From the NCBI RefSeq assembly GCF_027921445.1, contig NZ_CP115667.1:1488001-1552000 (forward strand): a DNA stretch of 64,000 bases, read 5' to 3'. The position numbers and the translations under genes are program-made. Positions 47,329-56,031 of this stretch are shown piece by piece. This DNA comes from Peptoniphilus equinus (GTDB lineage Bacteria > Bacillota > Clostridia > Tissierellales > Peptoniphilaceae). Each line of letters starts with the position of its first letter. Position 1 is the first letter of the stretch. The notes under the pieces are model-generated. The model did not search any database. It saw nothing but the letters and a program-made list of their open reading frames with translations, and was not told the origin of the DNA.

Positions 47329-47475
47329 AATGTCACTTCTTTCTTTGATCCCTTTTACAAGCTACCTTCCGAGATATCTTGCTGTCAATGCCCGAAAAGT
47401 TGCACCTCGTTTTTCTGTGCTCTATTATACCGCAGAACGGCGCGCAAGTGGGTATAGTCTTATCAGGAGGACACT

Positions 47476-47943
47476 ATGTATTTAGAAGACTACATCATAG
47501 GGCGCATCTACCCTTTAAAAAGCGTCTACATCACAAAAGACATGATCATCGACTATGCCAAGGCTTTCGATCCCCGTCCTTTTCACCTAAGCCCTACCGC
47601 GGCGGAAGCGACGCAATTTGGCCGACTGTTTGCCTCCGGGTTCATGACCCTGAATCTCTGTTGGCTCCAGTGGATCAACACCGGCCTCGACGAAGCGGGT
47701 ATGATCTGCGGCATCGGTCTTGACGAACTCCGATGGCTCGCCCCGGTTTACGCCGACGACCGGCTCTTCCCGGAAGTTGAAATCACCGCCGTCTCCCCTT
47801 CCGCTACGAAACTTGTGGGCAGTGTAGAATTTACCTTGCGAGCTAACAACCAGGACAACACGCCGGTTCTTTCCTGCAAGACCACAGCTCTGATTAAAAA
47901 ACGACACTACGATCAAAATCCCATTAAAAAAGACGCACCGTGA
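47476..47943 (+). CDS. MaoC-like hotdog dehydratase
   Basis: A 155-residue single hotdog protein. The hydratase motif is FDPRPFHLSPTAAEATQFGR, followed by LFASGFMTLNLCW, as in (R)-specific enoyl-CoA hydratases and MaoC proteins (Asp/His catalytic pair). Such enzymes hydrate 2-enoyl-CoA or related acids. AGGAGG stands before the ATG. It is a lone gene, divergent from thiD and convergent with hisS. Substrate unknown. Confidence 0.87.
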   Translation: MYLEDYIIGRIYPLKSVYITKDMIIDYAKAFDPRPFHLSPTAAEATQFGRLFASGFMTLNLCWLQWINTGLDEAGMICGIGLDELRWLAPVYADDRLFPEVEITAVSPSATKLVGSVEFTLRANNQDNTPVLSCKTTALIKKRHYDQNPIKKDAP

Positions 47944-47956
47944 CGTGCGCCTTTTT
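47925..47956. terminator. Bidirectional terminator between MaoC-like gene and hisS
   Basis: CGCAC pairs with GTGCG around a six-base loop, flanked by A and T runs on either side, active for both convergent genes. Confidence 0.85.
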
Positions 47957-47964
47957 GTTATCCG

Positions 47965-49272
47965 TTATTTCTTAAGCTTCGCAATAATCGCCTCAATGGT
48001 CATGTCTTCTTGCGTGCCGTCTTGCATATGCTTCAAGCCGAAGATGCCTTGTGCCACTTCCGTCTCACCGACCACAAGTGTATACGGCACTTCCAGCTTG
48101 TCCGCAAATTTAAATTTCTTGTTCATCTTAGCCTGCTCCGCATAGAGAGTAGCCGCAACACCCGCTTGAGTAAGCTGCTGAATAATCTTAATACCTTCCA
48201 GCTCCAACCCGTCCATAGGAATGACTAACACATCCACCAAGCTCTTCTTTTTCGCTTCGATAAGTTTCGCTTGAGAGAGCTGATAATAGAGGCGCGACAA
48301 ACCGATGGAAATGCCGACGCCGGGAAGCTTTTTGTCCGTGTAAAAGCTCGCCAAATCTTCATAGCGTCCGCCGGAACATACCGAGCCGATGGACTCATAG
48401 CCTACCAGTTCCGTCTCATAAACCGTGCCGGTGTAGTAATCCAAACCCCGTGCGATTTTAAGATCAATCGTGTAGTGGGTGTCTGGAACTCCATACGCCG
48501 CAATGGCATCGACCACAGTTTTCAGCTCATCCAAACCTTCCTCAAAGGTCGAATCCGTGATGCCAAACGCCTTAAGGGCCGCCAAAATCTCCTCGTTAGT
48601 TCCCCCGATGGCGGTAAATGCCATGATTTTTTCGGCTTTGTCCTCAGCGACACCGATCTCGATAAGCTCTTTAATCACATTGTCCCGACCGATTTTATCC
48701 AACTTATCCACGGTGCGAAGGACGGATACCGTATCGGTAATCTCCAAAGAACGATAGAAACCGTTGAGAATTTTTCGATTGTTGATCTTTACGATAAATT
48801 TGTCAAAGCCCAAGTCTTTAAAGGTGTGATAGATGATCACAGGGATCTCCGCATCGTTTAAAATGCTCAGGCTTCCATTGCCGATGGTGTCGATATCGCA
48901 TTGATAGAACTCTCTGAAACGTCCCTTTTGAGCCTTTTCACCCCGATAGACTTTGCCGATTTGATAGCGTTTAAACGGAAAAGCCAACTCATTAAAATGC
49001 TCCGCGGTATAACGTGCCAGGGGCACCGTGAGGTCAAAGCGAAGGGACATATCCGTGTCCCCTTTTTGAAAACGATAGATTTGTTTTTCCGTCTCACCGC
49101 CGCCTTTAGCTAAGAGGACTTCACTCTTTTCGATGACCGGCGTATCGATAGGGAGGAAGCCGTGAGCCTCATAGTTCTTGCGAATGGTGTCAATCATCTC
49201 ATTAAAGAGAATTTGATCACCCGGCAAAAGCTCCAAGAAGCCGGGCAGTGTTGATGGTTTTACAATAGTCAT
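47965..49272 (-). CDS. hisS: Histidyl-tRNA synthetase
   Basis: A 435-residue class II synthetase. Motif 1 lies in the PIDTPVIEKSEVL region, motif 2 in QIGKVYRGEKAQKGRFREFYQ, histidine motif A as LKIARGLDYYTG, and motif 3 near GVGISIGLSRL. The start at 49272 has AAGGAGG; an extension of 42 codons runs into hutG and lacks a site. It lies only 10 bases after the HutG-like gene, an unusual and suggestive histidine-related pair. Confidence 0.97.
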   Translation of the reverse strand: MTIVKPSTLPGFLELLPGDQILFNEMIDTIRKNYEAHGFLPIDTPVIEKSEVLLAKGGGETEKQIYRFQKGDTDMSLRFDLTVPLARYTAEHFNELAFPFKRYQIGKVYRGEKAQKGRFREFYQCDIDTIGNGSLSILNDAEIPVIIYHTFKDLGFDKFIVKINNRKILNGFYRSLEITDTVSVLRTVDKLDKIGRDNVIKELIEIGVAEDKAEKIMAFTAIGGTNEEILAALKAFGITDSTFEEGLDELKTVVDAIAAYGVPDTHYTIDLKIARGLDYYTGTVYETELVGYESIGSVCSGGRYEDLASFYTDKKLPGVGISIGLSRLYYQLSQAKLIEAKKKSLVDVLVIPMDGLELEGIKIIQQLTQAGVAATLYAEQAKMNKKFKFADKLEVPYTLVVGETEVAQGIFGLKHMQDGTQEDMTIEAIIAKLKK

Positions 49273-49282
49273 GTCGACCTCC

Positions 49283-50284
49283 TTACATATCGAAATACTG
49301 ACTGATGACAGCATGTACTGTCGCATAAATAAGCACAGCCGCAAGGCTGGATGTCGCACTATCCTGATCGTAGCGCGGTGATACCTCCGCCACATCAAAA
49401 CTCACAACTTTCCCTGAGAGCACGATGTGCTTTAAGAAGACCAACACCACTTCCGGATCCAGACCCAGAGGCTGCGGCGCACTGACTCCCGGTGCATAGG
49501 AGGAGGAAAATACATCGGAACAGATGGTCACATACACATGATCCATCTCCAAAAGGAACTTATCAATGATCTCAAAGTTTTTATAGAGCTGTCCATTGAC
49601 GATATCCTTGGCCAAAATATAGTCCTGATCGTTCTCCTCCATAAACTTAAACAGACTCACCGTGTTGGAGTGGCGTTGAATCCCGATAGGCAGATAGTGA
49701 AAGGCCTTGCCCGCCTCTACCATTTTGTCTCGAGCCTGACGAAACATCGTCCCCGACGACGGCCCGTTATCTTTATAGGGTCTGTTGTCAAAATGGGCAT
49801 CGAAGTTAATAATCCCGAGCTTCCCGTCATTGACATATTTTTCAAAGATGCCACTGAAGTGTCCAAAGGCGATTTCATGGCCGCCTCCGAGGAGTATGGG
49901 AAACATATTTAAATCGATAATCTTTTCCACCGCTTGGGCGAGGGAATGTTGCGCCTCACTCAGCGTCAAGCCTTCTGGATAAATGTTGCCGCAGTCAAAA
50001 ATTTTTACGTCTTTAGGAAAGTCGCACGGAAGTGACGACAGCGCACGGCGAATGCTCTTCGGACCGTTGGCGGCGCCGACGCGGCCTTTGTTTTGAGCAA
50101 TGCCCCAGTCGCATTCAAAACCTAAAATGCCAAAGGCCAACTTGCCCTCAAAAGGCTTCAGCGACGCATCGTCCAAATCTATGCGCTCCACCCACTGATG
50201 CCAGCGAAACGCATCATAATCACTTTCAGAATCCACCCGTCCTGTCCATGATGTCGGTAATTCTAAACTGTAATTTTTAATCAT
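49283..50284 (-). CDS. Formimidoylglutamase-like enzyme (HutG, arginase family)
   Basis: A 333-residue ureohydrolase-superfamily protein. The GRVGAANGPKSIRRAL segment is characteristic of HutG, which hydrolyses N-formimidoyl-glutamate in histidine breakdown. Metal motifs seen: GGGHE (His136), DAHFD (Asp162, His164, Asp166) and SDVFSSSYAPGVSAP. In the last motif the position usually occupied by the first Asp of D-x-D is Cys255, while Asp257 is kept. Other hut genes are not in the window. Agmatinase or arginase activity is less likely from these motifs. Its promoter is strong (50305-50333), and hisS follows on the same transcript. Confidence 0.85.
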   Translation of the reverse strand: MIKNYSLELPTSWTGRVDSESDYDAFRWHQWVERIDLDDASLKPFEGKLAFGILGFECDWGIAQNKGRVGAANGPKSIRRALSSLPCDFPKDVKIFDCGNIYPEGLTLSEAQHSLAQAVEKIIDLNMFPILLGGGHEIAFGHFSGIFEKYVNDGKLGIINFDAHFDNRPYKDNGPSSGTMFRQARDKMVEAGKAFHYLPIGIQRHSNTVSLFKFMEENDQDYILAKDIVNGQLYKNFEIIDKFLLEMDHVYVTICSDVFSSSYAPGVSAPQPLGLDPEVVLVFLKHIVLSGKVVSFDVAEVSPRYDQDSATSSLAAVLIYATVHAVISQYFDM

Positions 50285-50304
50285 TTTTCACCTCTAGTGC
50301 TTTG

Positions 50305-50333
50305 ATTTTATCACTTAACTAAAAAATTGTCAG
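50305..50333 (-). promoter_or_regulatory. Promoter of the hutG-hisS unit
   Basis: Minus-strand CTGACA (50328-50333), 17 bases, TAAAAT (50305-50310), with an extended TG element before the -10 box. Confidence 0.82.
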
Positions 50334-50442
50334 CTTTGAGCATGATGTAATTGGTTTTCTACTAACGCGCTAATTTACATAGATTTTACCAAACAATTTT
50401 GGGTATTCGATATAATACCTATATACATCTGAGGAGGACAAC

Positions 50443-51351
50443 ATGGACAACAAAAAATACGGCGTCGTGGACATCGGGTCCAACACCATTCGATTCAATA
50501 TCTATAGAGACAATTCCAAATCCTATAAAGTCATCTCCAGCAAAAAGACCTTTGCAGGTCTGAGCTCCTATGTGGATGATGAGGGTAACCTGGACCCTCA
50601 GGGCATCAAAAAGATCAAAAAGAACATCAACAAATTTCAGGACATCGCCGAGGAGTTCGGTGTGGATGAAATGTACATATTCGCCACCGCCTCAGTGCGC
50701 AACGTGAACAATGCCGCACAAATCCTAAAGACGATCAAAGCGGAAACCGGCGTGACCATTGATCTTCTCTCCGGCGAAGCGGAAGGAGAGGCTGGATTCT
50801 ACGGCGTCAAACTTTCCACCGAACTGGACCGCGGCTATATTTTAGACATTGGTGGCGGCTCTACAGAAATTATCAGCTTTAAAGACGGCGCCTATTCCAG
50901 CTCCATTTCACTGCCGATCGGATCCCTGTCCTCCTATAAGACCTTTGTCACAGGTATTGTCCCGACAAAGGAGGAAGTTCAGCAAATCCGAGCCTACATT
51001 CGCGGTGCGCTTTTAATCGAGGACCGTCGCATCGCCAAAATCACCGATGCCAAACTCTACGGTATTGGCGGCACCATTCGCGCCACAGGCAACATCGGCG
51101 AAGAATATACCGCACACACCGATCGCTGTACGGATCGCGCCACGGTAGAGGAACTCATCACAGGCCTGGTCAACCAGGACAAAGACCTCATTCGCTGCAC
51201 ATTAAAGGTCACCCCGGAACGGATTCACACTCAGGTCCCCGGCATGGTGCTGCTCAGCGAATGCATGAACTACCTCGGCATGGACACCATTGAAATCAGT
51301 AAGAATGGAGTACGTGAAGGTTATCTCTATCTTCAAAAAGGAGGCAAGTAA
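50443..51351 (+). CDS. ppx: Ppx/GppA family exopolyphosphatase
   Basis: A 302-residue ASKHA-fold protein. GVVDIGSNTIRFNIY near the start and ILDIGGGSTEIISF in the centre are the phosphate-binding loops. It removes terminal phosphate from polyphosphate or converts pppGpp to ppGpp; at 302 residues it lacks the C-terminal domains of E. coli Ppx. GAGGAGG precedes the ATG and a TATAAT box lies at 50411-50416. The stop overlaps the start of ppk by one base, so breakdown and synthesis genes are translationally coupled. Confidence 0.93.
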   Translation: MDNKKYGVVDIGSNTIRFNIYRDNSKSYKVISSKKTFAGLSSYVDDEGNLDPQGIKKIKKNINKFQDIAEEFGVDEMYIFATASVRNVNNAAQILKTIKAETGVTIDLLSGEAEGEAGFYGVKLSTELDRGYILDIGGGSTEIISFKDGAYSSSISLPIGSLSSYKTFVTGIVPTKEEVQQIRAYIRGALLIEDRRIAKITDAKLYGIGGTIRATGNIGEEYTAHTDRCTDRATVEELITGLVNQDKDLIRCTLKVTPERIHTQVPGMVLLSECMNYLGMDTIEISKNGVREGYLYLQKGGK

Positions 51352-53465
51352 TGACCGTTGACTTAAGCTTTACCCAAAACCGCGAGCTCTCCTGGCTAAA
51401 ATTTGACGAGCGGTGTTTACATGAGGCGCTGGATGATACTGTGCCGCTGTTGGAAAAGCTTACCTTTTTAAAAATCTTTTGTTCCAATTTGGACGAATTC
51501 AACATGGTTCGCGTGGGCGGCCTGACCGACCTTGCCCTCTTGAATCTGGGTGAAGTCGACAACAAAAGCGGTCTCACCAGCAAAGAGCAGTTGGACAGCG
51601 TCTTTGAACGTCTCACCGACCTCTACAGGGAAAAAGACCGGGTTTACGGCATTGTAGAAAACGAGTTTCGCACCCACGGTATTTTTAACCTAGACATTGC
51701 CGAGCTCACCAAATCGCAACACAAAGCCACCTATAAATACTTTAAAGACTTCATCAAACCCATCCTCTCCCCACAGGTCATCGACTTCGAACACCCTTTT
51801 CCCTTCCTGGAAAACTTAAACGAATACCTTCTCCTGGAGTTGGAACGGGACGGGAAGACGAAGTACGGCATCATGCATCTGCCCGCCATCCTTCCGAAGA
51901 TTGTCAAGCTCCCCACCGACACCGGCTATCCTTTCATTCGGGCGACCAAAGTTATCCATGAGTTTTCCGACGAATGCTTCCCGAAATTCAAGGTGAAAAA
52001 CAAGACCATCATTCGGGTCACACGCAACGCCGACCTCTCCGCCGACGACGAAATTGCCTATGACGATGTGGACTACCGTGCCCACATGAAAAAAATCTTA
52101 AAAAAGCGCACGCGTCTGCAAGCCGTCCGCGTGGAGTGCAACCAGCCAATTGACAAACCGCTGAGTGATCTGTTGTGTCAGCGCCTTGCCATCACGCCGC
52201 AACAAATCTTCGTCTCTGATGCACCACTGTCCATGGAATATGTCTCCGAGCTCAAACACTTCCTCGACGACGGCTTTTTAAAAGCGCACACCTACAGCTT
52301 CTACGCCCCCAACAGTGCATCCACGATGAATCTGACAGACAGCGTCATAGAAAAAGTCCAAAAACAGGATATCCTCTTAAGCTATCCCTATGATTCTATC
52401 GAGCCCTTCTTCCATCTCCTTTGGGAAGCGGCCTACGACAGTCGGGTGGCGAGCATCAAAATCACCATCTATCGCCTCGCCAAAAATTCACGTCTGGTGG
52501 ATCTTCTGTGCCGCGCCGCAGAAAACGGTAAAGAAGTGGTGGTGCTCATGGAACTCAGAGCGCGCTTTGATGAACAGCACAACATGGACAATGCCAAAAA
52601 GCTCTACGACGCCGGCTGTAAAATCATCTACGGTATGGCCGGTTACAAAGTCCATTCGAAAATTTGTCTGATTACCATGTCCGATCACTCCGGCTGGACA
52701 CATATCACCCAAATCGGCACCGGCAACTACAACGAAATCACTGCCAACCTCTACACCGACTTCTGTCTGATCACCGCCGATCAACATATCGGAAAAGACG
52801 CCATGGCCTTCTTTCAAAACCTCGCCACCGGCAATCTCAGCGGCAACTACACCCACCTTATACAATCACCAACCACTCTAAAGCCAACCCTCTTGGCACT
52901 CATGGACAGAGAAATTAAAAAGGGCGATGCCGGCAGAATCTTCCTCAAGATGAATGCCTTCACCGACCGAGACTTCATCGACAAGATTCAGGAAGCGTCT
53001 CAAGCCGGTGTGCAGGTCCGCATGATTGTGCGCGGGATCTGCTGTCTTGTGCCCCACATCGCCGGCAAGACGGAAAATGTGGAAATTCGATCCATTGTCG
53101 GCCGCTACTTGGAACATCCGCGAGTCTATATGTTTGGAGAAGGCTATCCCGACATCTATTTGGGTTCGGCAGATCTCATGACACGCAACACCGAACACCG
53201 TGTGGAGCTTTTGACTCCGGTCCTTTCACCTGATATCCAAGTGCGTCTTCGTAACTATATGGCGGCTCAATTTAAAGATAACGTCAAAGCTCGCACCATC
53301 GACGCTCAAGGCAACTATAAATTTGTTAACGACGGCCAACCTGCCTTTAATGCCCAGGCTTACTTCATGCAGGAAGCTCCGGTGTCCTACGCCAAAGTAG
53401 CGGCTAAAACGTCCGGCGGCCCCTTCGCCTTTTTAAAAAATCTTTTTAAAACAAAGAACGCTTAG
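51351..53465 (+). CDS. ppk: Polyphosphate kinase 1
   Basis: A 704-residue PPK1 that reversibly makes polyphosphate from ATP. The N-terminal FTQNRELSWLKFDERCLHEA, the active-site histidine His435 in GYKVHSKICLI, the ELRARFDEQHNMDNAKKL segment, and the second phospholipase-D-like half (RIFLKMNAFTDRDFIDKI) are all seen. It is membrane-associated in other bacteria. The last gene of the ppx-ppk operon, ended by a terminator. Confidence 0.97.
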   Translation: MTVDLSFTQNRELSWLKFDERCLHEALDDTVPLLEKLTFLKIFCSNLDEFNMVRVGGLTDLALLNLGEVDNKSGLTSKEQLDSVFERLTDLYREKDRVYGIVENEFRTHGIFNLDIAELTKSQHKATYKYFKDFIKPILSPQVIDFEHPFPFLENLNEYLLLELERDGKTKYGIMHLPAILPKIVKLPTDTGYPFIRATKVIHEFSDECFPKFKVKNKTIIRVTRNADLSADDEIAYDDVDYRAHMKKILKKRTRLQAVRVECNQPIDKPLSDLLCQRLAITPQQIFVSDAPLSMEYVSELKHFLDDGFLKAHTYSFYAPNSASTMNLTDSVIEKVQKQDILLSYPYDSIEPFFHLLWEAAYDSRVASIKITIYRLAKNSRLVDLLCRAAENGKEVVVLMELRARFDEQHNMDNAKKLYDAGCKIIYGMAGYKVHSKICLITMSDHSGWTHITQIGTGNYNEITANLYTDFCLITADQHIGKDAMAFFQNLATGNLSGNYTHLIQSPTTLKPTLLALMDREIKKGDAGRIFLKMNAFTDRDFIDKIQEASQAGVQVRMIVRGICCLVPHIAGKTENVEIRSIVGRYLEHPRVYMFGEGYPDIYLGSADLMTRNTEHRVELLTPVLSPDIQVRLRNYMAAQFKDNVKARTIDAQGNYKFVNDGQPAFNAQAYFMQEAPVSYAKVAAKTSGGPFAFLKNLFKTKNA

Positions 53466-53499
53466 CTTGGACACATCTATAAGTAAGCATTGTTATCTT

Positions 53500-53538
53500 G
53501 CAGGACGCATGGCAAACTACTATGCGCTCCTGCTTTTT
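53500..53538 (+). terminator. Terminator of ppx-ppk
   Basis: GCAGGA pairs with TCCTGC and CGCAT with ATGCG, with a bulge, and five T residues follow. Confidence 0.85.
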
Positions 53539-53843
53539 CTATGCCGTCAAACGGCCTTCTCGTTGCGTTGCCTTTCCATGTCTTTTCCATCCTTTCCTTA
53601 GTTTTAATGAACAAGCACAGCAAATGAATACTTACTTGACTTTTTAGTTTATTGGGGACATTCCTAAATCTAGTGTGCTTCATCCTATATCCTGCCTGAA
53701 AGACGACTTCCGTTGAGCTTTGCCTTCGATGTATACAACGCTGCACTTTCGTTACGTCTAAAACAACGAGAACGATTATTAAAATAACTTTTACTGCGAA
53801 GCAAAGGAAAGCATCCCCCAAATTAACACCGGCAGGATGTATC
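53539..53843. other. Gene-free interval before the TetR island
   Basis: About 300 bases without a convincing gene. A minus-strand frame (53477-53920) has a hydrophobic N-terminal half (near ILLVGIIVTMSLPLVKIHPA) but an incoherent C-terminus, crosses the ppk terminator and lies over the tetR promoter; it may be decayed DNA. Base composition shifts toward AT here. Confidence 0.45.
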
Positions 53844-53872
53844 TTGACAAGAGGCAACGACATCGTTACAAT
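53844..53872 (+). promoter_or_regulatory. tetR promoter with embedded operator-like palindrome
   Basis: TTGACA (53844-53849), exactly 17 bases, TACAAT (53867-53872). The spacer contains AACGACATCGTT (53856-53867), an inverted repeat with five-base perfect arms that overlaps the first base of the -10 box, well placed for autorepression by the TetR protein. Confidence 0.78.
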
Positions 53873-53913
53873 GATACCTACCAAAAGAATGTATCCGAAT
53901 AAGGAGGCACATT

Positions 53914-54558
53914 GTGGCACGAAATAAATATCCAGAGATCACCGTTGAAAAAATATTAGAAGTGGCACAACGACTTTTTTTAGAAAAGGGATATGACAAC
54001 ACAACCATTCAAGACATTGTCGATGAACTGGGTGGATTAACAAAAGGGGCAATATATCATCATTTCAAATCCAAAGAGGACATCATCTGTGCCTTAAGTG
54101 ATAAACTCTTTGCTGAAAATAATCCTTTTGCTATTGTAAAGCAGAGACAAGATTTGAACGCATTACAGAAAATGAGAGAAGCGGTTAAACTAAACCAACA
54201 AACCACACAAAACGATCAGCTTAATCTCGAAATGCTTCCCTTATTAAAAAATCCACGTATTTTTGCAGAGATGATCAAATCCAACCACCAACATCTCACG
54301 CCCTTATGGCTGGATTTGATTGAAGAAGGGATTGCCGAGGGCTCTATTCAAACCAACTATCCAAAAGAAATTGCAGAGTTAATACCTTTGCTTGGCGATG
54401 TATGGCTCTATCCGAACATCTTTCCTGCGACGGAAGAAGACATTGTCCATAAGTTTTTATTTTTCAAGGAAATGCTTGAAAAAATGGGCGTTCCTATTAT
54501 TGATGATGAGTTGGTCGACATGGTCAAGGTAAGACTCAATCAAATTTCAACTCTATAA
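53914..54558 (+). CDS. TetR/AcrR family transcriptional regulator
   Basis: A 214-residue regulator starting with GTG at 53914, six bases after AAGGAGG. The helix-turn-helix is ILEVAQRLFLEKGYDNTTIQ through GGLTKGAIYHHFKSKEDI (residues 12-58). The C-terminal ligand domain is family-typical but not diagnostic. It precedes, in the same direction, a six-helix membrane protein and an alpha/beta hydrolase, probable targets. AT-richer than the surrounding core genes, consistent with acquisition. Confidence 0.93.
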   Translation: MARNKYPEITVEKILEVAQRLFLEKGYDNTTIQDIVDELGGLTKGAIYHHFKSKEDIICALSDKLFAENNPFAIVKQRQDLNALQKMREAVKLNQQTTQNDQLNLEMLPLLKNPRIFAEMIKSNHQHLTPLWLDLIEEGIAEGSIQTNYPKEIAELIPLLGDVWLYPNIFPATEEDIVHKFLFFKEMLEKMGVPIIDDELVDMVKVRLNQISTL

Positions 54559-54598
54559 GGTAAACTAAATCGTCTTTTACTAGGCGTTTTAGTTTACC
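54559..54598 (+). other. Long inverted repeat between tetR and the membrane-protein gene
   Basis: GGTAAACTAAATCGTC pairs with GGCGTTTTAGTTTACC: 16 positions with one mismatch and one G-T pair, loop TTTTACTA. No T run follows, so termination would be weak. It could be an attenuator, an operator for the upstream regulator, or a relic of transfer. Confidence 0.6.
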
Positions 54599-54636
54599 AA
54601 AATACATTCGTTCAGTAGGTATTAAAGGAGGATATG

Positions 54637-55203
54637 ATGCTGAAAGTTAAAAAATGGGGGCTATATACTCTAACTTCACTGTGTTTAATAGCGATTATAG
54701 TATGCGTGATCTGTGACTATGCGATGACAAAAACTTTAACATGGTCTTTGATTGTTATACTTTCTTTGATTGCCGGGTGGCTGGTCATGGCACCTTGTTT
54801 CATAGCAAAAAGCAAAGCAATAAAAAAATCATTGATTGTTAGTAGTATAATCTTAATTCCTTTTCTAGCAGGATTAAGTGCGCTTTTAAAATTACCGCTT
54901 ATTTTATCTATGGGAAGCTGTATTGCCGGTTTGTCAATTGCGGCAGCATGGGGAATATACGGAGTGCTTGTAAAATATCAAAAGAGAATATTCCTAGCTT
55001 TGGCCCTTTCTCTGCTTATCGCAATCCCTTTAGTATGTGGAATTACGCATATTACGGCATATTTTATTAAAAGTTTTCCCATGGATATCGTTTCGGACCT
55101 TTTTCACATCATAACCACATTGGTATTAAGCGGCACTTGCTTGATGATAGACGCGATTAAACTGCACCGGGATACTGTCAGAAAGGCGCAAACAGGCTTA
55201 TGA
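54637..55203 (+). CDS. Six-helix membrane protein, possibly DUF6320-like
   Basis: A 188-residue protein with six predicted membrane segments (for example LTSLCLIAIIVCVICDYAM and FLALALSLLIAIPLVCGITH). Two ATG codons stand in tandem; AAAGGAGG is two bases before the first and five before the second, so 54637 is preferred. The gene set TetR - multi-spanning DUF6320-like protein - alpha/beta hydrolase is one I recall from other Firmicutes, but the family call is tentative. Overlaps the hydrolase by four bases (ATGA). Confidence 0.65.
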   Translation: MLKVKKWGLYTLTSLCLIAIIVCVICDYAMTKTLTWSLIVILSLIAGWLVMAPCFIAKSKAIKKSLIVSSIILIPFLAGLSALLKLPLILSMGSCIAGLSIAAAWGIYGVLVKYQKRIFLALALSLLIAIPLVCGITHITAYFIKSFPMDIVSDLFHIITTLVLSGTCLMIDAIKLHRDTVRKAQTGL

Positions 55204-55823
55204 CCTATGTGTTTATACATGGACTTGGGCAGACTTCATCAAGTTGGGACAAGGTGATAACCCATCTCCCCACTGATATCCCAATCTACCGCCCTTCTCT
55301 ATCTGATATGGTAAAAGGCAAGCAGATGACATACCAAAATCTCTATAACACATTTGAAAGCGAATGTACCTATATGAAAATGCCTTTACACTTGTGTGGC
55401 ATTTCACTTGGCGCTATCCTTGCATTACAGTACACACTATACAATCCTCAAAAGGTAGCATCTGTCATATTGATCGCACCGCAATATAAAATGCCAAGAT
55501 TGTTGTTAAGGCTTCAAAATATTATGTTTCATGCGTTGCCTCAAAGGGCATTTAGATCAACTGCCTTTTCTAAAAGAGATACCATTGCCTTGACAACTTC
55601 CATGAAGGAGATAGACTTTACAGCTTTGCTAAAAAAGATAACTTGTCCGGCTTTCATTGTCTGCGGTCAAAAGGATAGAGCAAACCAAAACGCCGCAAGA
55701 AATTTAGCAAATACTATGCCAAATGCGACATTATGTTTTGTTGAAGGTGCAGGACATGAAGTAAATATAGAGGCTCCTATAGCATTGGCATACTTGATAA
55801 AAGATGCCTGGTTCTATGCGTAG
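55200..55823 (+). CDS. Alpha/beta-fold hydrolase
   Basis: A 207-residue serine hydrolase. The oxyanion loop IHGLGQTSSSW, nucleophile elbow CGISLGAI (Ser), the acid in VCGQKDRAN (Asp) and catalytic histidine in VEGAGHEVN form the full triad. Substrate unknown; MenH-like or lipase/esterase activity are both possible. Translationally coupled to the preceding membrane protein. Confidence 0.88.
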   Translation: MTYVFIHGLGQTSSSWDKVITHLPTDIPIYRPSLSDMVKGKQMTYQNLYNTFESECTYMKMPLHLCGISLGAILALQYTLYNPQKVASVILIAPQYKMPRLLLRLQNIMFHALPQRAFRSTAFSKRDTIALTTSMKEIDFTALLKKITCPAFIVCGQKDRANQNAARNLANTMPNATLCFVEGAGHEVNIEAPIALAYLIKDAWFYA

Positions 55824-55835
55824 CAATATTGGCCA

Positions 55836-56001
55836 TGTCTTCCTTGTAAGCGGTAAGGAGGACATACTAGTACATGAAGATACCGAACTCAAAACCTTCC
55901 ATTCTACTGTCCAAATTGCAAACCGAAAATACTACGTAGCGTAAAGACCCTGAGAAATATCCGGTACGCAACAGTTGGACGCAAAGACGCAGAGCCGATA
56001 A
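55836..56001 (+). pseudogene. Frameshifted remnant of a cysteine-rich KTR domain gene
   Basis: Three reading frames together spell a family found beside Tn916-like elements: a Cys-x-x-Cys-like start (TGTCTTCCTTGT), then HEDTELK in one frame, FYCPNCKPKILRSVKTL in the next, and finally EISGTQQLDAKTQSR with stop in a third. Intact members end in PDAKTQSR. At least two frameshifts and an early in-frame stop make it non-functional. It lies directly after the TetR-membrane-hydrolase genes, marking a decayed mobile-element border. Confidence 0.8.
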
Positions 56002-56031
56002 ACGCGCAGATAAAAATGCACTTACCGGCTC
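55991..56031 (+). terminator. Inverted repeat after the KTR remnant
   Basis: AGAGCCGATAA can pair with TTACCGGCTCT (one mismatch) over a long loop; a TGTTATTT tract follows. This is the transcription-terminator-like repeat that normally follows intact KTR genes, here slightly decayed. Confidence 0.55.

Noticed and set aside
47329-47475. Possible TPP riboswitch upstream of thiD
   Set aside because: The required CTGAGA and downstream ACCTGA-type strands of the TPP aptamer are absent; only a TATAAT-like box is visible.
53477-53920. Minus-strand 147-codon frame before tetR
   Set aside because: The N-terminal half looks membrane-like, but the rest has no coherent character, it overlaps the ppk terminator and tetR promoter, and has no clear start site.
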